Part shown: one piece after another, positions 34,449-46,056 of the stretch
Numbering within the stretch: the first letter of the stretch is position 1
Layout of the letters: the number at the start of each line of letters is the position of its first letter
Assembly (NCBI GenBank): GCA_031769625.1
Contig: JAUIMM010001030.1
Span: 2,182,001-2,246,000, forward strand
DNA length: 64,000 nt
Reading direction: 5' to 3'
From: Taudactylus pleione
Lineage: Eukaryota; Chordata; Amphibia; Anura; Myobatrachidae
The notes under the pieces: model-generated
Told to the model about the DNA's origin: nothing
The model's database searches: none
Seen by the model: only the letters and a program-made list of their open reading frames with translations
Translations under genes and position numbers: made by a program

Positions 34449-37358
34449 CAGTGGTGTAACTAGGGGAGTAGAGTAGGGCACATGCCCAGGGCGCCGCCGG
34501 GCCAGCAGCATGGAGGGGCGCTGCCAGCTGCAGTCCAGGACAGTGGTTTTAGTCAGTGTAGTGTGGACCGAACAGAGTGTGGTCCGCACTACACAGTCAC
34601 ATCACCGCTGGCACAGACTCTCATTGGCTGCTGCGCCCATGGCCAGAGCTGGGCTTGAGCTCTCTTATGAGCTCTGCCTTCCAGCTCCCACAGTGGGTGA
34701 TGGGAGAGACTCTCCCATAGTGCCGAGCGGGAGGACAGAGGAGCGGACGGTGGTGGATGCAGGAGCGGGGAATCGGGTAACTGTTATTTTTTTTCTCTGT
34801 CTTTGTATTATATATGTAAGTGGCACTGCATAGGAGGGACCAATACTGGGGGCACTGCACAGGGGGGACCACTACTGGGGGCACTGCAAAGGGGGACTAT
34901 TACTGGGGGGGCACTATATAAGTGGCACTACTGAGGGCACTGCATAGAGTAAAGACTACTGCAGCATTATATAAGGGGCACTACTGGGGTACTGCATAGG
35001 GGGACCACTACTGGGGGCACTGCATAGGGGGGACCACTTCTGGGAGCACTGTATAGGGAGACTACTACTGGGGGCACTGCATAGGGAGGACTACTAGCAC
35101 TACTGGGGGCACTGTATAATGTGCACTGCATAGAGTGGACCAGTACTGGGGGCACTGTATAAGGGTGCACTACTGGGGGCACTGCATAAGGGTGCACTAC
35201 TGGGGGCACTGCATAAGGGTGCACTACTGGGGGCACTGCATAAGGGTGCATTGTATAAGGGGCACTGCATAAGGGGAATTGCTGGGGCCACTGTATAAGG
35301 GGCACTACTGGGAGCACTGTATAAGGTTTCACTACTGGGGGCACTGCATAAGGGTGCACTGTATTAGGGACACTGTATAAGGTTCACTACTGTGGGCACT
35401 ATAAGGGGCACTGCATAAGGGGCACTACTTAGGGCACTGCATGGGGGGACCACTACTGGGGGCACTGTATAAAGATCATTGAATAGGGGGGACCACTACT
35501 GGGGGCACTTCATAGGTGGGACTACTACTGGGGGCACTGTATAAGGGGCACTACTGGGGGCACTGCATAGGGGGGACAACTACTGGGGGCACCATATATG
35601 GGGCACTGTATTGGGGGCCGACTACTGGGGACACTGTATTAGGGGCACTACCAGAGGCACTATATTGGGATCACTAATGGGGGCACTGTATAATGGGCGC
35701 TACTGGGGGCACTGTATAAGCAGCACTACTGGGGGCACTGTATAAGGGTGCACTACTGGGGCACTGTATAAAGGGCACTGCATTAGGGGCAATAATGGGG
35801 GCACTGTATAAGGGTGCACAACTGGGGGCACTACTGGGGGCACTGCATAGAGGGAATCATTACTGGCAGCATTGTATAAGGGGCACTGCATAGGGGGGAC
35901 CACTACTGGGTGCACTGCATAGGGGGACTACTACTGGGGGCACTGTATAAGGGGCAGTACTGGAGGCACTACATAGGGGGATTGCACAGGGGGGGCTACT
36001 ACTGGAGGCACAGTATATGGGGCACTACTGGGGGCACTGTATAGTGGGGACCACTACTGGGGGCACTGTATAAGGAGCACTACCAGGGGCACTATATAAG
36101 GGTCACACTGGGGGCACCATATAGGGGCACTGCATTAAGGGCACTACTAGGGGCACTGTATAAGGGGCACTGCATAAGAAGCACTGTATAAGGGTGCACT
36201 ACTGGGGGCACTGTATAAGAGTGCACTACTGGGGGTACTGCATAGAGGGGACCACTAATGATGGCACTACTGGGGGCACTGCATGGGGGGACCACTACTG
36301 TGTGCACTGCATAGGGGGGACTACTACTGGGGGCACTGCATAGGGGGAATGCATAGGGGGGCAACTACTGGGGGAACAGGATATGAGGCACTACTGGGGG
36401 CACTGTATAGGGGGGACCACTACTGTGGGCACTGTATAAGGGGCACTACCAGGGAACTATATAAGGGTCACTACTGGGGGCACCATATAGGGGCACTGCA
36501 TTAAGGGCACAACTAGGGGCACTGTATAAGGGTGCACTACTGGGGGCATTGTATAAGGGTGCACTACAGTGGCACTGTTAAAGGGTGCCCTGTATAAGGG
36601 GCACTGCATAAGAGGCACCACTAGGGGGCACTGTGTAAGGGTGCACTACTGGGGGCACTGTATAAGAGTGCACTGTATAAGGTGCACTATATAAGGGGCA
36701 CTGCATAAGAGGCACTGTATAAGAGGCACTGCATAGGGGGAACCACTACTGGGGGCACTGTATTAGGGGCACTACTGGGGGCACTGTACTAGGGTGCACT
36801 ATTGGGGGTACTGTATAAGGGTGCACTACTGGTGGCACTCTATATCGGTGCACTACTGTTAGCACTGTATAAGGGGCACTGTATAAGTGTGCACTACTGG
36901 GGCACTGTATAAGGTGCACCGTATAAGTGGCACTGTATAAGGGTGCACTACTGGGGACACTGTAAAAAGGGCACTGCATAAGGGGCACTGTATAAGGGTG
37001 CACTACTGGGGGCACTATATAAGATGCACTACTTGGGGCACTGAATAATTGGCACTACTGGGGGTATTGAATATGGGGCAATACTACAGGGGGCACTGCT
37101 ACTGGGGACATGGCATAAGGGGCACTACTACAGTGGGCATTGAAAGAGAGGCACTACTACTGGGGGCTTTAAGGTGCATATGGAATGGAAAGGAATGTTC
37201 CCAGAGTGACAAGAAATGGTTGTGTGCCATGTTGACACTCCCCATATTCCAGTGGGCCATGCCCACTTTTTTGTCGAGCGACAAATTCGATTGCACATAC
37301 TTTGGGGGGGGGGGGCTTTATTTTTTCACTTGCCCTGGGCTCCAAAGTTACGTCACTG
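34449..37358. mobile_element. hAT-type non-autonomous element carrying a 2.4-kb minisatellite
   Basis: Left CAGTGGTGTAACTAGGG and right AAGTTACGTCACTG are hAT-type terminal inverted repeats. The flanks share CAGGT in register (5 of 8 bases), weak support for an 8-bp duplication. A GC-rich unique head includes ATGGGAGAGACTCTCCCATA and GGATGCAGGAGCGGGG. The array follows, then a tail with GCCCTGGGCTCC. Related elements are at 43627-44619 (inverted) and 61621-62590. No transposase. Confidence 0.7.
34810..37170. repeat. Minisatellite of about 27-bp units (GGGGGCACTACTG type)
   Basis: Dense array of GGGGCACTACTGGGGGCACT and GTATAAGG / GCATAGGGGGACC variants, with nominal 27-bp steps and many partial units. 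It spans 2.3 kb inside the hAT element. All long minus-strand frames rich in Ala, Pro, Val, Tyr and Ser across it are by-products of the repeat. Confidence 0.92.
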
Positions 37359-37457
37359 CCAGGTGCACTGTATAAAGGTGTGAGAACATCGGGAGTAATG
37401 ATGTGAAAAAAAGATAGTCTCTAGTAAATCACATTAAGAAAACGTGATTCATTGATA

Positions 37458-38707
37458 CAGGGCTTAAAGTTGTTCTGGAGAGGGGGTGGAACTCATCAGA
37501 TGACCAGTCTCTACTGCCCCCCACTTTATATCTATTTTTTTTAATTTGGCAGTTGAGCAGACCCAGTGATCTCTGACCGGACCAAACACATCCCCATCCC
37601 TGCATCCCACCCCACCATCATTTTTTTAAATAAATTAAAGATAATAGTTCTTCTTTTAATGCTACACCCCAGCAGCACTCACACACACAACCCTAATTCA
37701 CTAACACCACCCCAACAGCACCCACACCCTTCATTCTATAATAATACACCAGCAGCACTCATACCCACAACCCTAATTCACTAACAATATCCCAACAGCA
37801 CCCACACCCATACAACTCATTACTAATAACACCCTGCAGCACCCACACACCTACAGTAATTCACTAATAATACCCCAGCAGTACACACACCCCCATTCAC
37901 TAATAACACCCCAGCAGCACCCACATCCCTAATTCACTAATTACACCACAGCAGCACCAGCATACCTAATTCACTAATTACACCACAGCAGCACCAGCAT
38001 ACCTAATTCACTAATTACACCACAGCAGCACCAGCATACCTAATTCACTAATTACACCACAGCAGCACCAGCATATCTAATTGACTACCAACAACCTTCA
38101 GTCAACCTGAGAATACTATTCAGAAACAGGTAATATAAGTATACCGTTCCTCCTCCATCTCTACTTACTGTTGCTGATCAGCACAAGGCTTCAGGGACAC
38201 CCCTTATGCTACTGTGTGCTCCATCCCCTGCCACATCCAGAACAGTGGTAGCAGGTCCCACTGCATACTGTATATGATAGGAGGCACCAACAGAAGATGT
38301 AGGGGCCTGGTAAGCACACTCCTTTCTGTGCACCTGTTCTTTATGTGTGCAGTGCCTGCTCCTTATGTGTCCAGCACAGTGGCTGCCAGGGGATCCACTT
38401 ATGCCCTGCTCCTCTGCATGTCATGGGAATGAGACTGACCAGACATTATCTCCTTACATCACTGCGTCTCATTCCGGGCAGGCCATAGGAGGGGGGAGAT
38501 GGGCCAGGTCACTTCTGCTGCCCTGCTGCAACATGTATTGATATGGGCAGTGTGGCGCACAGCGAGGCAGCTTCCTTCATCACCAGGCAACTGCCTGTAC
38601 TAGTAAGTGACCTGCTGTGCAGGCTGGGCAAGGTGGGTCAGCAGAGGTGGAACGCGTTCCGCTTCAAATACAACTGACAGAATGTAGTTCCACTCTATTC
38701 AAGGCCC
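37458..38707. mobile_element. Possible hAT-like element carrying a minisatellite
   Basis: Left CAGGGCTTAAAGTTGTTCTG and right TAGTTCCACTCTATTCAAGG plus CCC are loosely inverse (CAGGGCTT against AAGGCCC). GGGGGTGGAACTCA at the left also resembles GGTGGAACGCGTTCCGC at the right. An array lies between. No target duplication found, so this is a weak call. Confidence 0.4.
37660..38095. repeat. Minisatellite, 37-bp units at the right end
   Basis: Variants of CCCCAGCAGCACCCACACCC and TAATTCACTAATAACA repeat. From about 37941 to 38090 there are four near-identical 37-bp units (TTACACCACAGCAGCACCAG then CATACCTAATTCACTAA). The right part is younger or more homogenised than the left. Confidence 0.9.
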
Positions 38708-38724
38708 ATTTTTAAACCTGCATG

Positions 38725-39165
38725 GATACATGCACATATAATGACATATAAAAACACTGGGCAAATAAAATCATGAAATCCATAAAGATAAAAAGGTTGG
38801 TACCCTACCAGAAATTGGTATAAAAACAGCCTGGGTATAAGGTTTCCAGATTAGGATAACTACAGCAAAAGAATCCATGTGACTGGGGGCACTCATTGTT
38901 TTATGAAAAGTATCTCTTCCGATACGTTACAGCAGCAATATTACTATATTATCAATAAAAACACAATGCTTTATCGGAAGAGGTAATTTACCTAGAACAG
39001 TGGTAGCCCATCAGTCACCTTGATTTTTTTGGCTGCTATTATCTGGACCTAGAAAACTTATACCCAGGCTCTTTTTCTACAACCTTTTATACCTATGGAT
39101 TTCATTTTATTTGTCCTATGTTGTTATGTGTCTTTATATGTCCATGTATAAACAAATCACATATC
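38725..39165. mobile_element. Foldback element, about 440 bp
   Basis: The left arm (GACATATAAAAACACTGGGC, AAATAAAATCATGAAATCCA, AGCCTGGGTATAAG) is inversely matched by the right arm (TGGATTTCATTTTATTTG, CTTATACCCAGGCTC). Arms are about 120 bp with scattered differences. The centre has a second inverted pair, TCTTCCGATA and TATCGGAAGA. Confidence 0.65.
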
Positions 39166-40766
39166 CTCACCTGAGGTAATGCACTAGAGACCTTCTTCAC
39201 TCCACATAATTACTGTCACAGTGAGGAAAACCTGGAGAGGACCAAACACATTTTCTAGCTTTATATCCTAGGAATTCAAGATTTTTATTAACAGGTCCAT
39301 CTTATTGTACCATACATTTTCTTTCATTTGACTATTGATTTCCCTAGTAGTAAAAACAAAAGTCACATTACCCTCTTTGTACACATTATTATAATTTAAT
39401 AAAGTATAATATTTACAAGACAGAATAATGAGTTATAATGTTACTGATTTACTGTAAATTCAAAAGTCACATTTTCCAAGTAAAATGGAAGTAAAATACA
39501 ATATCTTAGATAATCCTGTCCCAGAGAACCTCGTAGTTTATAATTTTAATCCAATTGGAATCTTCTTTCCTATAGTACTCGAAATGGAAATGAGAAATAA
39601 TCATACAGGTACACTAATGTAATTCATCAAAATGTAATTTGCAAAACAAAACCAGGGTAGAAACCAACTTATCATTGAAACCCATTGGAGCCACACAATC
39701 TAAATAATTCAGAATGTCAATAGGTTCTGAGTGACAACAGTCAAAATGTCTACATGAACTTTAGCTCAACAACCAATATGTCGACAGTCAAACATTTTGA
39801 CATGGTTAAAACATCGACATGTTAACATTCTGGTGTCAACATTCTGACTGGATCCCTATGAATCCATCTCCCTTTACACTGTAATAATAAGCTTCTCTCT
39901 ATCACAACCTCTTTTTATTGGTCCCACAGACTCTATTATTAGAAATCTTAATTACATTTACTGCAATTTAAGGCAAAAGGCACAATTCTTGGGAGTATGG
40001 GAAATAAAGTTGGCATAACATTTGTCTACATCTGCTCGGACAATCCTGTCCCTGAGTCTAGCTGATCTATGAAGTACAAAAATTTGTAGCTTTGAAAAAA
40101 TTAATAATGAATCCTACTGAGGCATAAACCAATGTCTTCATTAGACTTTTAATCCTACAAGAGTACATTATAGGATGGTTAAGGATTTCCAGTCACAGTG
40201 ATATTAATAGGACTTCTGATCGAGTTGTAATATCCCTGTTCCCAGCTGCCTTAATTGTTTTATTACTGTAGCCAAAATGAACAAATTTCTTTTCAATTAG
40301 ATACAATATCTTTTCTTTATGTGCTAGCTACATCACAATCCACTCTACTCACCAACAATGTTAAAAAACTGTGTAGTACTTTATGTAACAAAGTGATAAC
40401 ATCAGTGGATTTACTGTGTACTGTCAGTTGTAAGATAAACATTACAGTTGGATATTGTGATAAAAAAACAACCTAAATTCACTATAAAATGCTGCGAATA
40501 TAATGGTTCAGTGTATAGTATCAACATCTGGAAAAATTCTGTTTACATCACCAGCCCCAATGTAGCGAATATCATCAATACCTCGGCCAGGTATGTAAGC
40601 ACCCTGAGAAGCTATTATTGTAGTTAGCAAAACCTTCATCATGATTTATCAGATTAAATTGGCATCATTTGATGACATGTACACTAGAACATAAGACCTT
40701 TTAATAATTATGGAGTTATATAGAAAAAAATATAATATTGTAGTACTGTATATGTTTGCTTAAAGC
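39166..40766. other. No gene recognised; short GTCGACA-type repeats near 39710-39850
   Basis: AT-rich sequence. The only pattern is a patch with AATATGTCGACAGTC, AAAACATCGACATG and similar words, related to 31216-31350. Confidence 0.45.
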
Positions 40767-40770
40767 ATTA

Positions 40771-40936
40771 AGGGGAAGATTTAATAAAGCTTGGAGAGAG
40801 ATAAACTAATGAGAGATAGAGCACCAGCCAATCAGCTCCCAACTGTTACTTTACAGGCTGTTAGGAGCTGATTGGTTGGTACTTTATCTCTCACAATTTT
40901 ATCTCTCTCCAAGCTTACTTACGGTAAATATCCCCT
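40771..40936. mobile_element. Harbinger-like foldback MITE (CCAAT group, A)
   Basis: Left AGGGGAAGATTTAATAAAGC is inversely matched by AGCTTACTTACGGTAAATAT plus CCCCT. Inner arms pair CTTGGAGAGAGATAAA with TTATCTCTCTCCAAG and CAGCCAATCAGCTCC with GGAGCTGATTGGTTG-like sequence. TTA direct repeats flank it (40768-40770, 40937-40939). Confidence 0.8.
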
Positions 40937-41235
40937 TTAAACCTGTATGTTAATTATGTGAATCACAAAGTGTCTGTTTATATCTCAGGGTATACAGATG
41001 TGTCCACATACACCTTTGCTCAAATTGTACCAAATAACCCCTTTTGGCATTCCCAAGTGGCTTTTTCTTTAAATACAGTATGCATCTTAGTTGCTTTTCG
41101 AATGCAACAAAAGTACATTCATGAAAAAATAAGGAATACTGTGTTTAAGTATATCTGCACACATCAATATCAGTCAAAGAACCCCATATTAATATTTGAT
41201 TAGGGGGTGCTATCAAATGACACAAAAGAATAAAT

Positions 41236-42724
41236 ATTTTCAAAATACTAAGAAGGAAATAAAAGTTTTGTCTATTGTGTGGCCCACTATGTTTTTATAG
41301 TTATAATATAACATTTGAATCTTTGTTAGAAATGTATTAAAAATGTCCCTTTGAGGGACAAGGCCAACGAAATGTAAGTTAAAAATAGAAAGAGATAGGT
41401 GTATAATTAATTGAAAAATGTGAAATAAAATCGAGAAATGTCCTCGTTGTGTGTCCTCCTTATTACTTGTTACTTAAATCAATGTATTATATACTTCAAA
41501 GTTCTGGGTTAATTTATCCCTCTCCTAATTTATAGTAATGATCGTGTTTTTGACAAGTTACATCTGATTTGTGAGATCCCTCCTATTAGAGTAACTAGAT
41601 GGAAGTTATGAGGTTATATTACCTTACTTGAAATTCGGTCTCTTTATACAGATGATTTGAATCTTGGCAAATTAATACTAGATAACCCTGAGTATTAGTA
41701 GGTGTTCATATAAATTGTATATCTGCGTACAGAAAAGATTGTGCACACTGCTTAAATATTGCTGTTTGTGATTGGATCTTCACACTCAGGTATGGGAATA
41801 TTGATATACACTTCCCTCAATTGTTATAATAATAACACATACCAAGGTTAATTATATAGTTAATTTGGGAGTCTATTCATATTGTTCGCCAATGTGCAAT
41901 AAATTATTATGAAGTGTTATTAGTCAAATTCACATTGACTCAATATAAAAATTATTTACCACAGCATCAGTTATTAGCTTAGGGGATGGGAATCCTGCAG
42001 CTTATTTATTTATAGTAGGATCTTTATTAGTATAAGGGTACATTCACAGCCTTTATTACACAACCTACAGTCAATTGCTCTGCTTCTCCCCATGTAGTCA
42101 CACACTGCACCTTGTGTTAATTTTATGGATCCAAACAGTGTATCCTGGACAACTACATAGAAACAATGCTGCTGTAACGGCGATTATATGAGTTCTCTCA
42201 TGTCCACACATTCGGGTACATGATAAATCGTAGGCAAAACGTCATCTTTCATGGATAAACATCATGTTCGTCCATGAAAGATGACGTTTTGCCTCTTTCT
42301 GAGACCCGATTTTTGGCGGCAAAAATTAGAATTTGGCGGGAAAATCTGAACTAATCCGAACCCACTCATCTCTAGTATAAAGAGACCGAATTCCAAGTAA
42401 GGTAATATAAACTCATAACTTCCATCTAGTTACTCCGATAGTAGGGGTCTCACAAATGAGATGTAACTTGTAATAAACATGATCATTACTATAAATTAGG
42501 AGAGTGATAAATTAACCCAGAACTTCAAAGGATAAAATACATTGATTTAAGTAACAAGTAATAAGGAGGACACACAACAAGGACATTTCTCGATTTTATG
42601 ATACATTTTTCAATTCATTATTCACCTATCTCTTTCTATTTTTAACTTACATTTCTAATAATGATTAACATTTTAAATTATAACTATAAGAACATTTTCT
42701 TTCCTTCTTAGTATTTGAAAATAA
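41236..42724. mobile_element. 1.5-kb inverted-repeat element with 723-bp centre
   Basis: The left arm 41236-41650 is inversely repeated at 42374-42724. Matches include TACTAAGAAGGAA, TTAAAAATAGAAAGAGATAG, GAGGACACACAAC (inverse), TTACTTGTTACTTAAATCAA (inverse) and ATTCGGTCTCTTTATAC. The arms are about 90% similar. The right arm lacks about 65 bp present in the left. No coding sequence is in the centre. It may be a foldback DNA element or an inverted pair of retroelement ends. Confidence 0.75.
42232..42294. repeat. Perfect 24-bp-arm palindrome with CRE-like TGACGT
   Basis: Arms AGGCAAAACGTCATCTTTCA plus TGGA (42232-42255) and their exact inverse (42271-42294) flank a 15-bp loop. Each arm contains the CRE-like half TGACGT. 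A related hairpin is at 43311-43347. Confidence 0.85.
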
Positions 42725-43626
42725 AAGTACATTGCAAGGGTACATTGACTTCTGGGTCTTACACTACTTGTGTGTCTGTGTGTAACGAAGTTGCAAATCT
42801 GGGTAAAAATTGATACGAGTGGCCACACCATGACTCCCGCCACAAATCACTATGCTTAATCTGCGACTTTGTACACATTTTATACCAATTACTTTGTGAC
42901 AAAAGTACTATTTAGTGTTCCTGGTACACTATAAGCGACTTTGTATGCAGCTACGATGGGAATAAGATGCAAAATTTTGGGAAAAGTATGTGCCATATGC
43001 CACGAAAACACCTGTTCAAGAGTTTACTTTGTTGGATATTGTTATGAAGATTGCCATGTACTCTAAACAATTGTATCCATCTATGATTATACATGTTTAC
43101 ATCTTCATGATTTAATACTTTAATTTAATAGTAACTGTGTTTAATTTTACTTTTTAATTGAGTTTATTTATATTACAGCTATGGGTTGGAACAGACATGT
43201 TTCCTCCTGGCTCAGAACTATATGATTCATATACAAAACTGGGAGATAAATCTACCCTAAGTTTGTATTAGATATTTATTGCAGATGAAGGGCTCGGTTT
43301 TGGCTTGGATCAAAATGTCATCTTTGTCCGTGAAAGATGACGTTTTGCATCGTTTTTTACCTTTATTCAAGGCACGTGGATTATTTTACTATCTGACTTG
43401 ACAACCTGCCCGAGAGCATACATACAGTGTCAGAACTCACAGGAACAATAGTCTCTGTAAAGGATTTAAAAAAAAAAAAAAGTACAACATTAGCAAAATG
43501 AATCAGTCTGCAGAATAATTAGTCCCACTTAGTGCTGCTACATGTTGCTAGTAAATTGGAGGGATGATTGGATAGATAGATTTATAGACCTTTATGTCTA
43601 AAAGAGGAGAGAGGAAGTGGCTAGAT
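42725..43626. other. No gene; contains a second TGACGT hairpin
   Basis: Contains the hairpin at 43311-43347 and an A-run near 43470. Otherwise nothing recognised. Confidence 0.45.
43311..43347. repeat. 15-bp-arm palindrome, related to 42232-42294
   Basis: CAAAATGTCATCTTT and AAAGATGACGTTTTG are inverse with a single C/T difference at a CpG. The loop is GTCCGTG. Confidence 0.8.
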
Positions 43627-44619
43627 CAGGGGTCAGGGAACTTTTTTACCTTTTACCCCAAAATATATTTAGATACGCCGACGTTACCCCCTTGATTTGA
43701 AGGGAAGAAAATCATATAGTAGTGCCCCCATATAATGCCCCTGTAGTAGTGCCCCCGTAGTTATGCCCCATATAATGCCCCTGTAGAAATGCCCCCGTAG
43801 TTATTCCCCTGTAGTAGTGCCCCCATAGTTATGCCCCTGTAGTAGTGCCCCCATATAAGGCCCCTGTAGTAGTGCCCCATATAGGGCCCCTGTAGTAGTG
43901 CCCCCATATAGGGCCCCTGTAGTTGTGCCCCCATATAGGGCCCCTGTAGTAGTGCCCCCATATAGGGCCCCTGTAGTAGTGCCCCCATATAGGGCCCCTG
44001 TAGTAGTGCCCTCATGTAGTGCCCTCATATAGGGCCCCTGTAGTAGAGCCCCCATATAATGCCCCTGTAGCAGTGACCCCATATAATTCCCCTATAGCAG
44101 TGCCCCCATATAATGCTCCTGTAGCTGTTCCCCCATATAATGCCCCTTTAGCAGTGTCCCTATATAATGCCCCTTTAGTAGTGCCCTCATATAGTGCCCC
44201 TGTAGTGCCGCTTGTACAAAGAAAAAAAAACACTTACCTTAATCTCCGCACATGCATCCGCCCCCATCCTGACTGCCCGGCTGCTCCTCGGAACTATGGG
44301 AGAAACGTCATGACGTCTCTCCCATAGTGCACATGCGGAGAGCCGGAGTTCAGAAGAGAACTCCAGCCTCCGGCTAACGCGGAGCTGCATGGAAGGCACC
44401 GGACGCCCGCTGGTAATAACATCTCAGTGGGCGTCCGGCTTAGAGCCTCCCTGCGGCGCTGGGCTGGAGGACGCTGGCCAGTGACCTCCATTCCTGGGGG
44501 TAATGGACGGATAGCTGGGCATGCAATGATTAATATGCATGCCCGGCTGTCCGTCCATTACCCCCAGGAATTAAATTTTTACCCCATTTGGGGTAATTTA
44601 CCCTGTTCCCCGACCAGTG
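43627..44619. mobile_element. hAT-type element with 27-bp minisatellite (inverted)
   Basis: Left CAGGGGTCAGGGAAC and right GTTCCCCGACCAGTG are hAT-type terminal inverted repeats. The flanks GGCTAGAT (43619-43626) and GGCTACAT (44620-44627) match at 7 of 8 bases. The GC-rich head lies at the right, with AACTATGGGAGAAACGTCA and TGACGTCTCTCCCATAGT forming a hairpin. The array runs leftwards from AAACACTTACCTTAATC. Confidence 0.85.
43690..44215. repeat. 27-bp minisatellite, about 18 copies
   Basis: The unit is approximately GCCCCTGTAGTAGTGCCCCC then ATATAGG. Its reverse complement resembles the 27-bp unit at 34810-37170. Minus-strand frames such as Gly-Ala-Leu-Leu-Gln-Gly repeats are by-products. 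Confidence 0.93.
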
Positions 44620-44736
44620 GGCTACATAAATGCAATCAAATCTCTAGTAATACACTCAAACTCTTTGGTGTAAATAGTTGGGAGAGGGAATATGGGTATG
44701 TGCTATAAATAAGGAGTTCTCCACCTGGTACACATA

Positions 44737-44977
44737 AGGTGCGTACAGACAGAGCGATCAGGAAATACGATTACGACATCATAATCATACCGTTATCGGC
44801 AGATTGATCTGCATGTTCAGGGGATGGACAATGTCAGAAACGACCAACGGGAGTGCGCATCGCTGGTCATTGCCGACATAAAAGTGCACGATTTGTGCAC
44901 GATTACTGAGCGATTGCATGATTACGATGTCGTAATCTTGCAATCGCTCAGTAATATCGCCCAGTGTGTACGCACCT
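44737..44977. mobile_element. MITE with AGGTGCGTACA termini
   Basis: Left AAGGTGCGTACAGACAGAG and right AGTGTGTACGCACCTTTA are inverse. Inner arms pair ACGATTACGACATCATAAT with ATTACGATGTCGTAAT and CACGATTTGTGCACGATTAC-type words. The target duplication is ambiguous (TAA/TTA). Confidence 0.7.
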
Positions 44978-45103
44978 TTACCAAAAAATAGACTTTGTTG
45001 TTTGAAGCCATCGAGCACTACTTAGATGTTTATGTGGATAGCATCACCCACCATCACCCATCACACTCCAACACTACTTTGCTGCCTCTCAGTAACACAC
45101 TAT

Positions 45104-45307
45104 GGGCCTCATTTACTAACGAGTTTCATCACCAAAACAATTGATAAATTTTACTGTGCACGATAATGCTGCTCCAGCCAATCAACTCCCAACTGTCAAC
45201 TGTTCGAAAAATGACAGTTGGGAGCTGATTGGCTGGAGCACCAATTATCATACACAATGACATTTATCACTTGTTTTGGTGATAATACTCATGTAAAATG
45301 GGGGCCT
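45104..45307. mobile_element. Foldback MITE (CCAAT group, B)
   Basis: Left GGGCCTCATTTACTAACGAG is loosely inverse to CTCATGTAAAATGGGGGCC. Inner arms pair CATCACCAAAACAATTGATA with TTATCACTTGTTTTGGTGA, and CTCCAGCCAATCAACTCCCA with TGGGAGCTGATTGGCTGGAG. Confidence 0.75.
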
Positions 45308-46040
45308 ATATTTATTATTAACTTTCATCTGCATTTCTGTTCATCTTTAGATCTTATGAGTTTATAAATGAATTCATCCATGTACCTTTTTCATCCTGCT
45401 TTTACTTATAGATCTGTCTTCTTTTACAAAACTATATGCCATAATTCATGCTAGGCCTTATCGTACATCTAATTATCTACACCATTCACCATCTCAATTC
45501 TACTCCATGCCTTCTCTCACTATATGCAAACTCTGTGTAAAGAAGTTCATTTATACATTGCTACAATGAGCCTAATTGGAACAATTAAATTCTTGCATAA
45601 GCAACGTGGGGTTTTCTCATGCTTAAGCCAGAGGCAAACTGCTCTTCTGGCTATTCATAGACAGGCCACTTCTTATTCATTCTTATCACGCTCTGCTAGG
45701 AGCAAGTCTTCCATTGTCTATCAGTATTTTGTCATTTTTGTTACTTAGGTTACTTTAGGATGGAAAAAAAGAGGTTTAAATATTCAGGATTCTGATAAGA
45801 TGGCACAGAGGAATCTAAGGAGTCTTAAAGTACTTCTTCACCATTTTTAGGTGGTTATAGGCCATGTGTAATTGCTGTTGGTTGCTGTTCTCAGCAGGCC
45901 CTTGCTGACAAGACTTGTTGGTGGATGTAGCTCTCTAAGCACCAGCACCAGTTAGTCTCATCTTTATAAACTGTGGTAGCTCTCAGCCACCATTGAGAGC
46001 AATATGGGCTGCATTAGAATATGAAATAAAGTGAAAAAGC
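45308..46040. other. No gene recognised
   Basis: Flank of the PLE dimer. Short frames only (74 codons at 45524). Confidence 0.45.
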
Positions 46041-46056
46041 TTAACATCAAATATTG
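46041..46056. other. Left copy of 16-bp target-site duplication of the PLE dimer
   Basis: TTAACATCAAATATTG here is identical to 58264-58279 and lies directly outside the inverted PLE pair on both sides. Confidence 0.8.

Noticed and set aside
34967..36364. Several Pro/Val/Tyr/Ala-rich minus-strand frames
   Set aside because: By-products of the GGGGGCACTACTG-type minisatellite, which lacks stops in some frames.
37941..38090. CRISPR-like regular repeats (37-bp period)
   Set aside because: The units are contiguous with no unique spacers, in vertebrate-like DNA; it is a minisatellite.
41345..41390. Hammerhead-like wording (CTTTGAGGGA ... AACGAAATG)
   Set aside because: No helix II can be formed between the core-like and GAAA-like parts, and the core is off at two invariant positions.
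43761..44327. Gly-Ala-Leu-rich and Tyr-Asn-Ala-Pro-rich frames
   Set aside because: By-products of the 27-bp array in the hAT element.
46041..46056. The 16-bp flanking repeat as part of the PLE itself
   Set aside because: In the plus unit the corresponding internal positions read TTGATTTCTC after AGG and AATATCGTTG after TATACC. The 16-mer is therefore not element sequence at either boundary.
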